Shown here piece after piece: positions 1-7,387 of a DNA stretch of 64,000 bases. The DNA lies in NCBI RefSeq assembly GCF_018861005.1, contig NZ_JAHKQL010000016.1:186001-250000 (forward strand), written 5' to 3'. The notes below the pieces were generated by a model that worked only from the letters and a program-made list of their open reading frames with translations, made no database searches and was not told the DNA's origin. How positions within the stretch are numbered: position 1 is the first letter of the stretch; every line of letters starts with the position of its first letter. The DNA comes from Polaribacter vadi. GTDB lineage: Bacteria > Bacteroidota > Bacteroidia > Flavobacteriales > Flavobacteriaceae. The translations under genes were made by a program, and so were the position numbers.

Positions 1-2
1 TA

Positions 3-170
3 GAAGACAAATTACCTACAGACACCTTTTTTAAAGTACATAGATCTTTTATTATTAATATTTCTGAAATAATAGACATAGAAGATAATACTGTTTTAAT
101 TAAAAAAGATGTAGTTCCTGTAAGCAGGTCTAATAAAAGCGAACTTATGAAAAAGTTAAATTTGTTATAA
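3..170 (+). CDS. LytTR-family response regulator, C-terminal end (partial)
   Basis: The window opens inside this gene; only the last 55 codons are present, ending in TAA at 168-170. The translation contains FFKVHRSFIINISEI followed by IEDNTVLIKKDVVPVSRSNK. This is the typical end of a LytTR DNA-binding domain: the RVHRS[YF] strand, then a turn and the [IV]PVSR.[YN] strand. In the family this domain binds direct repeats upstream of target genes and is usually fused to a receiver phosphorylated by a LytS/YehU-type histidine kinase. Neither receiver nor kinase is visible here, so partner and targets are unknown. Confidence 0.85.
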   Translation, partial: EDKLPTDTFFKVHRSFIINISEIIDIEDNTVLIKKDVVPVSRSNKSELMKKLNLL

Positions 171-508
171 GTTTTTCGTTTAACGTAACTTTTTCACCAT
201 TCGTCGAAGATTAACTCCCAATAAACGAACTTTAGCTAATAAAATTTAAATACCAACTTATATTTGTAGTATAATTATGACAATTATAAGTTGGGGGATT
301 TATAAATTGTAACTAATAAAGGACTGATATATAAATCAGTCCTTTTTTTTATGCTTTAATTTTAGCTCTACATTATTTTACCAGTTAAACTAATTTGCTG
401 TTTTTTTAAGATTAATTTTATAAATTAACTAATTTTTAATCAATTATTTAATTTATGTTTAAACTTTTTATGAACTTGTCAGTCTAAAGAAAATAATCGT
501 ATAAAATT
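171..508. other. Intergenic region with possible small transcript
   Basis: This 338-bp AT-rich stretch lies between the LytTR gene and the DUF1800 gene. It holds a TAnnTTTG-type -7 element (TATATTTG, 259-266), an 11-codon reading frame (277-312, MTIISWGIYKL) and a strong terminator hairpin at 318-350. Together these could make a very short transcript, but no good -33 TTTG was found at the right distance. The remaining sequence up to 508 shows only AT-rich DNA with a GTTTAAAC palindrome at 457-464. Confidence 0.4.
318..350 (+). terminator. Rho-independent terminator
   Basis: AAGGACTGAT and ATCAGTCCTT form a perfect 10-bp stem around a six-base loop and are followed directly by a T-run. It lies about 150 bp after the LytTR stop codon, so it ends either that transcript or a short one that starts inside the gap. 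Confidence 0.85.
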
Positions 509-1900
509 ATGAAACAAAAACATATTCTTCATTTACATTGGCGATCAGGTTTTGGAATTGATTATAAAGAACTCTTAAAATTAAAGTCTAAATCAAAATC
601 TAAAATTGTTGCAGAAATTTTTGAAACATCAAACGATTATAAACCACTCGAATTAGATCTTTCTGAATTTGATGACATTAAATTTAAAACTATAAGAGAG
701 CTTAAAAATAAATTTACTGATCAAGAAATTAGAAATTTAAGAAAACAACAACAACAAAAAGTAAGAGAATTAAATAGTGCTTGGTTAAAAAGATTAGCAG
801 AATCAAATGCCATTTTAAGAGAAAAAATGACCTTGTTTTGGGCAAATGTTTTTGTGTGTAGAGATAATAATATTTTTTTTATCCAAAGATATAATAATAC
901 CTTAAGAAAACATGCTTTAGGAGACTTTAGGCAATTTGTAAAAGTAATTGCAAAAGAACCTTCTATGAGCAAGTATTTAAATAATAAACAGAATATAAAG
1001 ATTAAACCTAACGAAAATTTTGCCAGAGAGTTAATGGAGCTGTTTACGTTAGGTGTTGGCAATTATACAGAACAAGACATTAAAGAAGCAGCAAAGGCAT
1101 TTACAGGTTGGTCTTTTAAAAATAATGGAGATTATTATCTTAGAGAAAAACAACATGATTATGCAGAAAAAAGATTTTTTGGTAAAACAGGTAATTTCAA
1201 TGGTGATGATATTATAGACATAATTTTAGAACAAAAACAATGTGCAAAATATATTTGTACAAAGGTTTACAAATATTTTATTAATCCTATTGTTGATAAA
1301 AAAAGACTAAACGAAATTACAGATGTCTTTTATAAAGATTATAATATCAGTAATTTAATGAGCTATATTTTTAAATCGAAATGGTTTTATGAAGATGTTA
1401 ATATTGGAGTTAAAATAAAATCTCCTGTAGAATTATTAGTAGGTATTCAAAAAATTGTACCTGTTTCTTTTGATAAAAAACAACAATTAATCTATTTACA
1501 AAAAATGATGGGACAAGTATTACTTTACCCAGATAATGTTTCTGGTTGGCAAGGAGGTAAAAGTTGGATAGATTCTAACACCTTAATGTTTAGAATGAAA
1601 TTATCTGCTTTATTACTTAACAATGCAATAATTGATTTAGATGAAAAAGGAGATTTCGAAGATACATTTGATAAGTACTATAAGAAAGTAAAACAAAGAA
1701 GTAAATACTTAAAAACAACCAAAAACTGGGGTCAGTTTGATGCTAAACACAAAGATTTATACCCCAAAGAATTAACTGATTTGTTAATTCTATCAAAAAT
1801 AGATACAGACACAGTAAGTTTTCTTGAATCACTACAAGTTAAATCAAACCGAAATTTCTGTATACAATTAATGTCAATTCCAGAATATCAACTTTGTTAA
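509..1900 (+). CDS. DUF1800 family protein
   Basis: A 463-residue protein of the DUF1800 family, whose biochemical role is not established. Family signatures visible are REKMTLFW (104-111), FARELMELFTLG (171-182) and AAKAFTGW (194-201). No signal peptide or membrane segment is seen, although the neighbouring DUF1501 protein carries an export signal. The N-terminal half is Lys/Gln-rich. The next gene starts 9 bp after the stop, so the two are almost certainly one transcript. DUF1800 and DUF1501 genes are commonly paired in bacteria, which points to a shared process, probably exported or envelope-associated, but no substrate can be named. The family call is confident; the function is unknown. 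Confidence 0.85.
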   Translation: MKQKHILHLHWRSGFGIDYKELLKLKSKSKSKIVAEIFETSNDYKPLELDLSEFDDIKFKTIRELKNKFTDQEIRNLRKQQQQKVRELNSAWLKRLAESNAILREKMTLFWANVFVCRDNNIFFIQRYNNTLRKHALGDFRQFVKVIAKEPSMSKYLNNKQNIKIKPNENFARELMELFTLGVGNYTEQDIKEAAKAFTGWSFKNNGDYYLREKQHDYAEKRFFGKTGNFNGDDIIDIILEQKQCAKYICTKVYKYFINPIVDKKRLNEITDVFYKDYNISNLMSYIFKSKWFYEDVNIGVKIKSPVELLVGIQKIVPVSFDKKQQLIYLQKMMGQVLLYPDNVSGWQGGKSWIDSNTLMFRMKLSALLLNNAIIDLDEKGDFEDTFDKYYKKVKQRSKYLKTTKNWGQFDAKHKDLYPKELTDLLILSKIDTDTVSFLESLQVKSNRNFCIQLMSIPEYQLC

Positions 1901-1909
1901 ACTAAAACT

Positions 1910-3100
1910 ATGGAAAGAAGAGATTTTTTAAAACAAAGTACGTTAGCAAGTAGCTTATTTTTTGTTCCGAATTTTGTAAAAGCTTTTGAGAATGTTTCTA
2001 AAGATACATTTAAACATAAAAAGTTGGTTATTATTCAATTATCAGGTGGTAATGATGGTTTAAATACAATTGTGCCTTATACAAACGATGTTTATTTTAG
2101 AAATAGACCAAAACTTTCTATTCCCAAAAATAAGATTATAAAAACCACAGATGAATTAGGTTTTCATGAAAGTTTAGCTCCGCTAAAAAATTTATATGAT
2201 CAAGGTTATCTTTCTATAATTAATAATGTTGGGTATCCAAACCCTAATAGATCTCACTTTAGATCCACAGATATTTGGCAAACAGCTAGTAATTCAGACG
2301 AATATTTAAATTCGGGTTGGGTGGGTAGATTTATAGATAAATATGGTAAAAATCCATATGCTGCAATTGAGTTAGATGATAGTCTTTCTTTAATTATGAA
2401 AGGAGAAAATATGAACGGAATTGCAACAAAAAATCCAAGAGTTTTATTTGGTAATACACAAACTCCATTTTTTAATAAAATATTAAAACAACAAACAGAA
2501 GCCCATTTAAGCGAGCATAACTTGGGTTATTTGTACAAAACAATGATAGAAGCTAAATCGTCTGCTAAATATATTTACGAGACTTCTAAAACCTATAAAA
2601 GTAATTTAGATTACCCAAATAATCCTTTTGCCAAACAATTAAAAACAACAGCAGAATTTATTAATTCTGATTTAGATAGTAAAGTATATTATGTTTCTAT
2701 GGGTGGTTTTGATACCCATGCAAATCAAAATATTAAGCATAGTAAATTATTAAAAACCTATAGTGAAGCAGTAGAAGTTTTTGTAAAAGATTTAAAGAAA
2801 AATGATAATTTTAAAGATACTTTAATTCTCACTTTTTCTGAATTTGGTAGGCGAGTGCAACAAAATGCTGCAGGTGGTACAGATCATGGAGCAGCAAATA
2901 ACATCTTTCTAATTGGCGAAAATTTAAAGAAAAAAGGTTTTTATAATGATGCTCCAGATTTATTAAACCTAGACAAAAACCGAGATTTAATACACACCAT
3001 AGATTTTAGGTCTGTGTACGCCACAATTTTAGACAGATGGCTGCAAGTAGATGATGCATCAATTTTAAATAAATCTTTTAGTAAACTAGATTTTATTTAA
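1910..3100 (+). CDS. DUF1501 family protein, Tat-like signal
   Basis: A 396-residue DUF1501 protein, a family related to the alkaline phosphatase/sulfatase fold. The N-terminus has a twin-arginine-like motif, ERRDFLKQS (2-10), then a hydrophobic stretch ending near FVKAF, so export by Tat is likely. Family motifs follow in order: SGGNDGLN (45-52), MGGFDTHANQ (about 263-272), FSEFGRR (about 309) and GGTDHGAAN (about 322); the Asp/His residues in these resemble metal ligands of the superfamily. It is the second gene of a two-gene operon with the DUF1800 protein. Enzymatic activity is not established, and the metal-binding idea is inference from the fold. Confidence 0.85.
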   Translation: MERRDFLKQSTLASSLFFVPNFVKAFENVSKDTFKHKKLVIIQLSGGNDGLNTIVPYTNDVYFRNRPKLSIPKNKIIKTTDELGFHESLAPLKNLYDQGYLSIINNVGYPNPNRSHFRSTDIWQTASNSDEYLNSGWVGRFIDKYGKNPYAAIELDDSLSLIMKGENMNGIATKNPRVLFGNTQTPFFNKILKQQTEAHLSEHNLGYLYKTMIEAKSSAKYIYETSKTYKSNLDYPNNPFAKQLKTTAEFINSDLDSKVYYVSMGGFDTHANQNIKHSKLLKTYSEAVEVFVKDLKKNDNFKDTLILTFSEFGRRVQQNAAGGTDHGAANNIFLIGENLKKKGFYNDAPDLLNLDKNRDLIHTIDFRSVYATILDRWLQVDDASILNKSFSKLDFI

Positions 3101-3115
3101 TAAAGACTCATAAAA

Positions 3116-4144
3116 CTATTTCTTTTTTAAAGAAGAAGCTCTAATAATTAAATCAGAATCAAGAATAATTTTATTTAATGACTGTTCTATTTTTGGTTTT
3201 TTAGCGTATTCTAAAAAAGTTTCAGCAGCAATTCTACCTATTTTATAACTATGCTGATTTACACTTGTTATGCTTGGTGTAACCATTGCAGAAAAAGGCT
3301 CATCACCAAAACCAACTAAAGCAATTTCGTCTGGTATTTTAACTTCTTTTTCTTGTAAAACTTGCAAAGCACCTAAAGCTGCATAATCACCAGCTACATA
3401 TACTGCATCTGGTCTATTATCTAAAGCTAAAAGTTGTTCCATTTTTTTTCTACCATCTTTTACAGTTAAATCACTTTCTATTAATAGTTCTTCATCTAAA
3501 GGCAGATTATGTTTTTTTAAAGCATCAATATAACCTCTAATTCTATTATTAAATATTCTAGTTCTTTTAAAACCACCAATATGTGCAATTCTTTGGCAAC
3601 CTTGTTCAACCAAATGATTTACAATAATATGGCTACTATTATAATCATCAATACCAATATAATCTACATTTAAATCATTTTCACCACGATCAAAAGTAAT
3701 TAATGGTATGCCAGCAGCTTTAATTTTTTCGTAAAACTCTAAATTTACAGTTTCATTAGCCATAGATGCAATAATACCATCAACCTGAGTATAAAGTAAG
3801 GCATCAATATTTTTACATTCTTTTTCAAAAGACTCATTAGATTGAGTTATAATAATGTTATAGCCTTCTTCATTTAAAACCTCTTCTATATTATGTATAG
3901 TTGCAGAAAAGAAATTGCTATTGGTTTTAGGTACAATTACACCCACTAATTTACTTTTTCCACTTCTTAAGGCACTAGCTAAATGATTAGGTTGATAATT
4001 CAAGTTTTTGGCAACTTGTCTAACCGCTTTTTTAGTTTTTTCACTGATTCTAGAGTCGTTATGTAATGCTTTAGAAACAGCAGCAGCAGAGATATTTAGC
4101 ACATTAGCAATATCTTTTATAGTAGTTTTGTTTTTTTTTACCAA
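3116..4144 (-). CDS. LacI-family repressor of the KDG/KDPG cassette (KdgR-like)
   Basis: A 342-residue LacI/GalR regulator. The N-terminal helix-turn-helix is TIKDIANVLNISAAAVSKAL, followed by the hinge region NYQPNHLASALRSGKSK and a periplasmic-binding-like sensor domain (LVGVIVPKTNSNFF onward). No ATG lies near the HTH and the first usable start is TTG at 4144-4142; the next Met is far inside the protein. The gene is divergent from kdgK-eda, with two related operator-like palindromes in the 148-bp gap, one directly beside its own promoter. This suggests it represses itself and the kdgK-eda operon, released by KDG or a related sugar acid. The ligand is inferred from context only. Confidence 0.85.
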   Translation of the reverse strand: MVKKNKTTIKDIANVLNISAAAVSKALHNDSRISEKTKKAVRQVAKNLNYQPNHLASALRSGKSKLVGVIVPKTNSNFFSATIHNIEEVLNEEGYNIIITQSNESFEKECKNIDALLYTQVDGIIASMANETVNLEFYEKIKAAGIPLITFDRGENDLNVDYIGIDDYNSSHIIVNHLVEQGCQRIAHIGGFKRTRIFNNRIRGYIDALKKHNLPLDEELLIESDLTVKDGRKKMEQLLALDNRPDAVYVAGDYAALGALQVLQEKEVKIPDEIALVGFGDEPFSAMVTPSITSVNQHSYKIGRIAAETFLEYAKKPKIEQSLNKIILDSDLIIRASSLKKK

Positions 4145-4160
4145 AATTTTATATCTTTGC

Positions 4161-4172
4161 TTAATCGTTTAA
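4161..4172. promoter_or_regulatory. LacI-type operator 1
   Basis: The core TTAATCGTTTAA is a near-perfect palindrome around a central CG, the hallmark of LacI-family sites. Its reverse complement extended reads TGTTTAAACGATTAA, matching operator 2 at all but one position. It lies between the repressor's -7 box (4174-4181) and its TTG start, where binding would block transcription. Confidence 0.65.
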
Positions 4173-4173
4173 A

Positions 4174-4203
4174 CAAATATACAGTTTATTTCATACAATC
4201 AAA
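4174..4203 (-). promoter_or_regulatory. Promoter of the LacI-family repressor gene
   Basis: On the minus strand there is TTTG (4203-4200), an 18-bp spacer and TATATTTG (4181-4174). This fits the Bacteroidota sigma-ABfr consensus TTTG-N17/23-TAnnTTTG. Operator 1 starts one base downstream of the -7 element, which predicts autoregulation. Confidence 0.7.
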
Positions 4204-4247
4204 ACTAATAACAGATTATGTGTTTTGATTTTATTTTTAATTATTGT

Positions 4248-4259
4248 TTAAACGTTTAA
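4248..4259. promoter_or_regulatory. LacI-type operator 2 upstream of kdgK
   Basis: TTAAACGTTTAA is a perfect 12-bp palindrome centred on CG, 33 bp before the kdgK start. Extended, it reads TGTTTAAACGTTTAACC and shares TGTTTAAACGnTTAA with operator 1 in inverted orientation. The centres are 87 bp apart, so a tetramer or two dimers could bind both sites. Confidence 0.7.
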
Positions 4260-4292
4260 CCAATAAGATTTATAATTAATTAATACTAAGAA

Positions 4293-5339
4293 ATGGGTAA
4301 AGTAGTAACATTTGGAGAGATCATGTTAAGATTAGCTCCTCAAGGATTTTTAAGATTTTCACAAGCAAATAATTTTGACGCTATTTATGGTGGAGGAGAA
4401 TCTAACGTAGCAGTTTCATTAGCAAACTATGGTGTAGATGTAGATTTCGTAACTCGTTTACCAAAGAATGATATTGGTGAGTGTGCAATGATGGAAATGA
4501 GAAAACGTGGAGTTGGAGTTGATAAAATTGTTTATGGTGGAGACAGATTAGGTATCTATTTCTTAGAAACTGGTGCTGTATCTCGTGGTTCTAAAGTAGT
4601 TTATGATAGAGCTCATTCTGCAATTGCAGAAATAGAATCTGGTATGATAGATTGGGATGCTGTTTTTGAAGGTTGTGAATGGTTTCATTGGACAGGTATT
4701 ATCCCTGCAATTTCTCAAGGGGCTGCAGATGTAACTTTAGAAGCTTTAAAAGCTGCAAGTGCTAAAGGAATTACTATTTCTACAGATTTAAACTACAGAG
4801 CTAAGCTTTGGAAATTCTGTGACGATGCTCACAGAGAAAAAATAATGACAGAATTAACTTCTTACTGTGATATCGTTTTAGGAAACGAAGAAGATGCAGA
4901 AATGCACTTTGGTATTAAACCAGAAGGAATCTCTGTACAAACAGAAGGTCATAACGTAAAAGCAGAAGCATTTTTATCAGTTTGTGAGCAAATGATGAAA
5001 AAATTCCCAAGAGCTAAAAAAGTAATTACTACTTTAAGAGGTTCAATTTCTGCATCTCACAATACTTGGGCAGGTGTTTTATATGATGGAACAACTTTAT
5101 ACCAAACACGTCAATACCAAATTACAGATATTGTAGATAGAGTTGGTGGTGGAGATTCATTTATGGGAGGTTTAATCTACGGATTATTAAAATACCCAGA
5201 AGATGATCAAAATGCATTAGACTTTGCAGTAGCTGCATCTTGTTTAAAACACACTATTAAAGGTGATGCTAACTTAGCAACAGTTGCAGAAGTAGAAAAA
5301 TTAATGGGAGGTGATGCTTCTGGTAGAGTAGCAAGATAA
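4293..5339 (+). CDS. kdgK: 2-dehydro-3-deoxygluconokinase (PfkB family)
   Basis: A 348-residue PfkB-family sugar kinase that would phosphorylate 2-keto-3-deoxygluconate to KDPG with ATP in the cytoplasm. The N-terminal substrate-side motif YGGGESNVAVSLANYG (32-47) and the anion-hole/catalytic motif VGGGDSF (284-290, with Asp288 as likely base) are both present. The 2-bp gap to the KDPG aldolase gene gives two consecutive steps of sugar-acid catabolism in one operon. Such cassettes serve breakdown of uronic-acid polymers such as alginate or pectin, but no lyase lies in this window. The ATG start sits 33 bp after operator 2. KDG kinase fits best because of the eda neighbour. Confidence 0.9.
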   Translation: MGKVVTFGEIMLRLAPQGFLRFSQANNFDAIYGGGESNVAVSLANYGVDVDFVTRLPKNDIGECAMMEMRKRGVGVDKIVYGGDRLGIYFLETGAVSRGSKVVYDRAHSAIAEIESGMIDWDAVFEGCEWFHWTGIIPAISQGAADVTLEALKAASAKGITISTDLNYRAKLWKFCDDAHREKIMTELTSYCDIVLGNEEDAEMHFGIKPEGISVQTEGHNVKAEAFLSVCEQMMKKFPRAKKVITTLRGSISASHNTWAGVLYDGTTLYQTRQYQITDIVDRVGGGDSFMGGLIYGLLKYPEDDQNALDFAVAASCLKHTIKGDANLATVAEVEKLMGGDASGRVAR

Positions 5340-5341
5340 TT

Positions 5342-6010
5342 ATGGCACAGTTTACAAGAATAGAAGTAGCACAAATAATGAAAGACACAGGGATGGTTCC
5401 TTTGTTTTTTCATAAAGATATAGAAGTAAGTAAAAAAGTTTTAAAAGCTTGTTACGATGGTGGAGCAAGACTTTTAGAGTTTACAGCACGTGGTGATTTT
5501 GCTCACGAAGTTTTTGGTGAGTTAACAAAATATGCTATTGCAGAATTACCAGGTATGGTAATGGGTGTAGGTTCTGTAACAGATGCTGGGCAAGCATCTT
5601 TATACATGGCTTTAGGAGCAAATTTTATTGTAACTCCAGTATTAAGAGAAGACATTGCAATAGCTTGTAACAGAAGAAAAGTACTTTGGTCTCCTGGTTG
5701 TGGAACTTTAACAGAAATTACAAGAGCAGAAGAATTAGGATGCGAAATCGTAAAACTTTTCCCTGGTGATATTTACGGACCACAATTTGTAAAAGGTATT
5801 AAAGGCCCACAACAATGGACCTCTATTATGCCAACAGGTGGTGTTGCACCAACAAAAGAAAACTTATCAGCTTGGTTTGCTGCAGGAGTTACTTGTGTAG
5901 GTATGGGCTCTAAATTAATGGCTAAAGATGCTGATGGTAATTTCGATTTAGCAAAAATTGAAGAAAAAACTAGAGAAGCATTAAACATTATAAAAGATTT
6001 AAAAAGCTAG
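5342..6010 (+). CDS. eda: KDPG aldolase family protein
   Basis: A 222-residue class I aldolase of the KDPG/KHG family, cleaving 2-keto-3-deoxy-6-phosphogluconate to pyruvate and glyceraldehyde-3-phosphate. The conserved Glu is in LLEFTARG (Glu46), the Schiff-base Lys in EIVKLFPGD (Lys138), and the phosphate-binding loop is MPTGGV (163-168). Length matches the family. It follows kdgK by 2 bp and is closed by a strong terminator, so this is a two-gene operon under the divergent LacI-family regulator. Activity on 4-hydroxy-2-oxoglutarate as well is possible in this family. Confidence 0.92.
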   Translation: MAQFTRIEVAQIMKDTGMVPLFFHKDIEVSKKVLKACYDGGARLLEFTARGDFAHEVFGELTKYAIAELPGMVMGVGSVTDAGQASLYMALGANFIVTPVLREDIAIACNRRKVLWSPGCGTLTEITRAEELGCEIVKLFPGDIYGPQFVKGIKGPQQWTSIMPTGGVAPTKENLSAWFAAGVTCVGMGSKLMAKDADGNFDLAKIEEKTREALNIIKDLKS

Positions 6011-6036
6011 TTAAAATTTGAATTAATTAACTACAA

Positions 6037-6066
6037 AACTCCAACTGAAAAGTTGGAGTTTTTTTA
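6037..6066 (+). terminator. Terminator of the kdgK-eda operon
   Basis: AACTCCAACT, a GAAA tetraloop and AGTTGGAGTT form a perfect 10-bp stem followed by a T-run, 27 bp after the eda stop codon. Confidence 0.95.
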
Positions 6067-6069
6067 TTT

Positions 6070-6159
6070 GTAGCTATTTCCTGCTTTCGTTACTCGCTTT
6101 TTTTTCGTACCTCAAAAAAGAGCTCAGACAAACCACTCAATCAGGGCTAAACTTGTTTG
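6070..6159 (+). repeat. Intergenic palindromic repeat, copy A
   Basis: Begins GTAGCTATTTCCTGCTTTC and ends TCAATCAGGGCTAAACTTG(TTTG). These ends are shared with copy B (9802-9885), and the middle is shared with copy C in reverse (50847-50979). Inside, GCTTTTTTTT (6096-6105) and AAAAAAGAGC (6114-6123) form an imperfect inverted repeat. It lies between the eda terminator and the next gene. Confidence 0.75.
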
Positions 6160-6251
6160 TTGTTTATCATCTTGATTTTAAGGCAGATTGCTAGTTTATT
6201 AAGTATTCAACAAAAAATCACGAACTTTGTGAATATCAAACTAAAATAATT

Positions 6252-6929
6252 ATGATTAAAAAACTAAATCAAATAAGTGTAATTCTAATATTCACTTTTT
6301 TTTTATTTAGCTGTAATAGCAATTCTAAAAACAACACTTTTAAACTAAAAGAAGGAGATTTACTATTTCAAAATACAGGAACAGACGACATAGATAATGC
6401 CATTAAAAACGTAACAGCAACTTCAATTGCCAAAAACTATTCGCATGTTGGTATAGCAATGAAAGAGAATGGAAAATGGTATGTGGTAGAAGCAATTCCG
6501 AAAATAGGAATTAGTCAAACACCTTTAGATAAGTTCTTAAACAGACATAAAAACAAACACAACAAATCGCAAACTACAGTTGCAAGAATAGATAGCGTTT
6601 ATCAACCTTATATTTCTAAAGCAATTGCATACGGACTTGAAAGAATAAATACACCTTATGATGATATTTTTTTATGGGATAACAGTTCATATTATTGCTC
6701 AGAATTAGTTTATAAAATGTTTTCTTCTCAAAATTTGTCTAAAGAAGCTATTCCTTTTCTTACACATCCAATGACGTTTAATGACAGTACAGGAAAACCA
6801 ATGGCAAGTTGGGTAAAGTATTACAAAACACGTAATCATCCAATTCCTGAAGGAATAGAAGGTACAAATCCTAATTTAATGGCTAGCAGTTCTTATATCA
6901 CTTTTATACACGATTATGAAAAAGAATAA
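6252..6929 (+). CDS. YiiX/YebB-like NlpC/P60-type lipoprotein hydrolase
   Basis: A 225-residue protein with a lipoprotein signal: a hydrophobic N-terminus ending LFS-C with the lipid Cys at residue 21. The rest matches the YiiX/YebB-like permuted papain-fold group of the NlpC/P60 superfamily. EGDLLFQ (34-40) is the usual family start, the catalytic His is in YSHVGIAM (His65), an acidic residue in VVEAIP (Glu80) and the catalytic Cys in YYCSEL (Cys149). Predicted location is the periplasmic face of a membrane. Substrates of this group are uncertain; a peptide or lipid amide or ester bond is likely. It stands alone, 36 bp before a DUF2200 gene. Confidence 0.8.
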   Translation: MIKKLNQISVILIFTFFLFSCNSNSKNNTFKLKEGDLLFQNTGTDDIDNAIKNVTATSIAKNYSHVGIAMKENGKWYVVEAIPKIGISQTPLDKFLNRHKNKHNKSQTTVARIDSVYQPYISKAIAYGLERINTPYDDIFLWDNSSYYCSELVYKMFSSQNLSKEAIPFLTHPMTFNDSTGKPMASWVKYYKTRNHPIPEGIEGTNPNLMASSSYITFIHDYEKE

Positions 6930-6965
6930 AATCGTTATCTTTAATTCACTTTAAATTCTAAAAAA

Positions 6966-7334
6966 ATGAAAGTTACTGCAGAAAAAAACGAAAAAGTTGC
7001 CAATATGATTTTTGCATCTATTTATCCTCATTATTGGAATAGATTAGAAAAACACGGAAGAACAAAAGAAGAGTTTCATCAAGTATTAGAGTGGCTAACA
7101 GGTTTTAATCAAGATAAATTACAATCTTTAATCGAAGAAAAAGTAACCTTTAGAACATTTTTTGAGCAAGCAAAAATGCATCCCAATGCAAATATGATTA
7201 AAGGAGTGGTTTGTGGTTACAGAATTGAAGAAATTGAAGATGAATTTGAAGTTTATAAAAAGTGTAGACAAATGGAAAAGCTAATTGATGAATTAGCAAA
7301 AGGTCGTAAAATGGAAAAGATTTTACGTTCTTAA
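6966..7334 (+). CDS. DUF2200 family protein
   Basis: A 122-residue cytoplasmic protein of the DUF2200 family, function unknown. Conserved stretches include FASIYPHYWNRLEKHGRTKE, EWLTGF, EKVTFRTFF, GVVCGYRIEEIED and the C-terminal LAKGRKMEKIL. No signal, membrane segment or metal motif is seen. It starts 36 bp after the YiiX-like gene and may be cotranscribed, although the products are predicted in different compartments. Confidence 0.8.
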   Translation: MKVTAEKNEKVANMIFASIYPHYWNRLEKHGRTKEEFHQVLEWLTGFNQDKLQSLIEEKVTFRTFFEQAKMHPNANMIKGVVCGYRIEEIEDEFEVYKKCRQMEKLIDELAKGRKMEKILRS

Positions 7335-7387
7335 ATATTAGATAGATTTTTTCTTGATTTTATTTACCTTGCATCAAAAAGTAAAAA

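Noticed and set aside
721..1062. Antisense frame within the DUF1800 gene
   Set aside because: Shadow of a well-supported coding gene; no ribosome-binding site or family match.
3116..6010. Alginate or pectin degradation island
   Set aside because: Only the KDG/KDPG steps and the regulator are present; no lyase, dehydrogenase or transporter.
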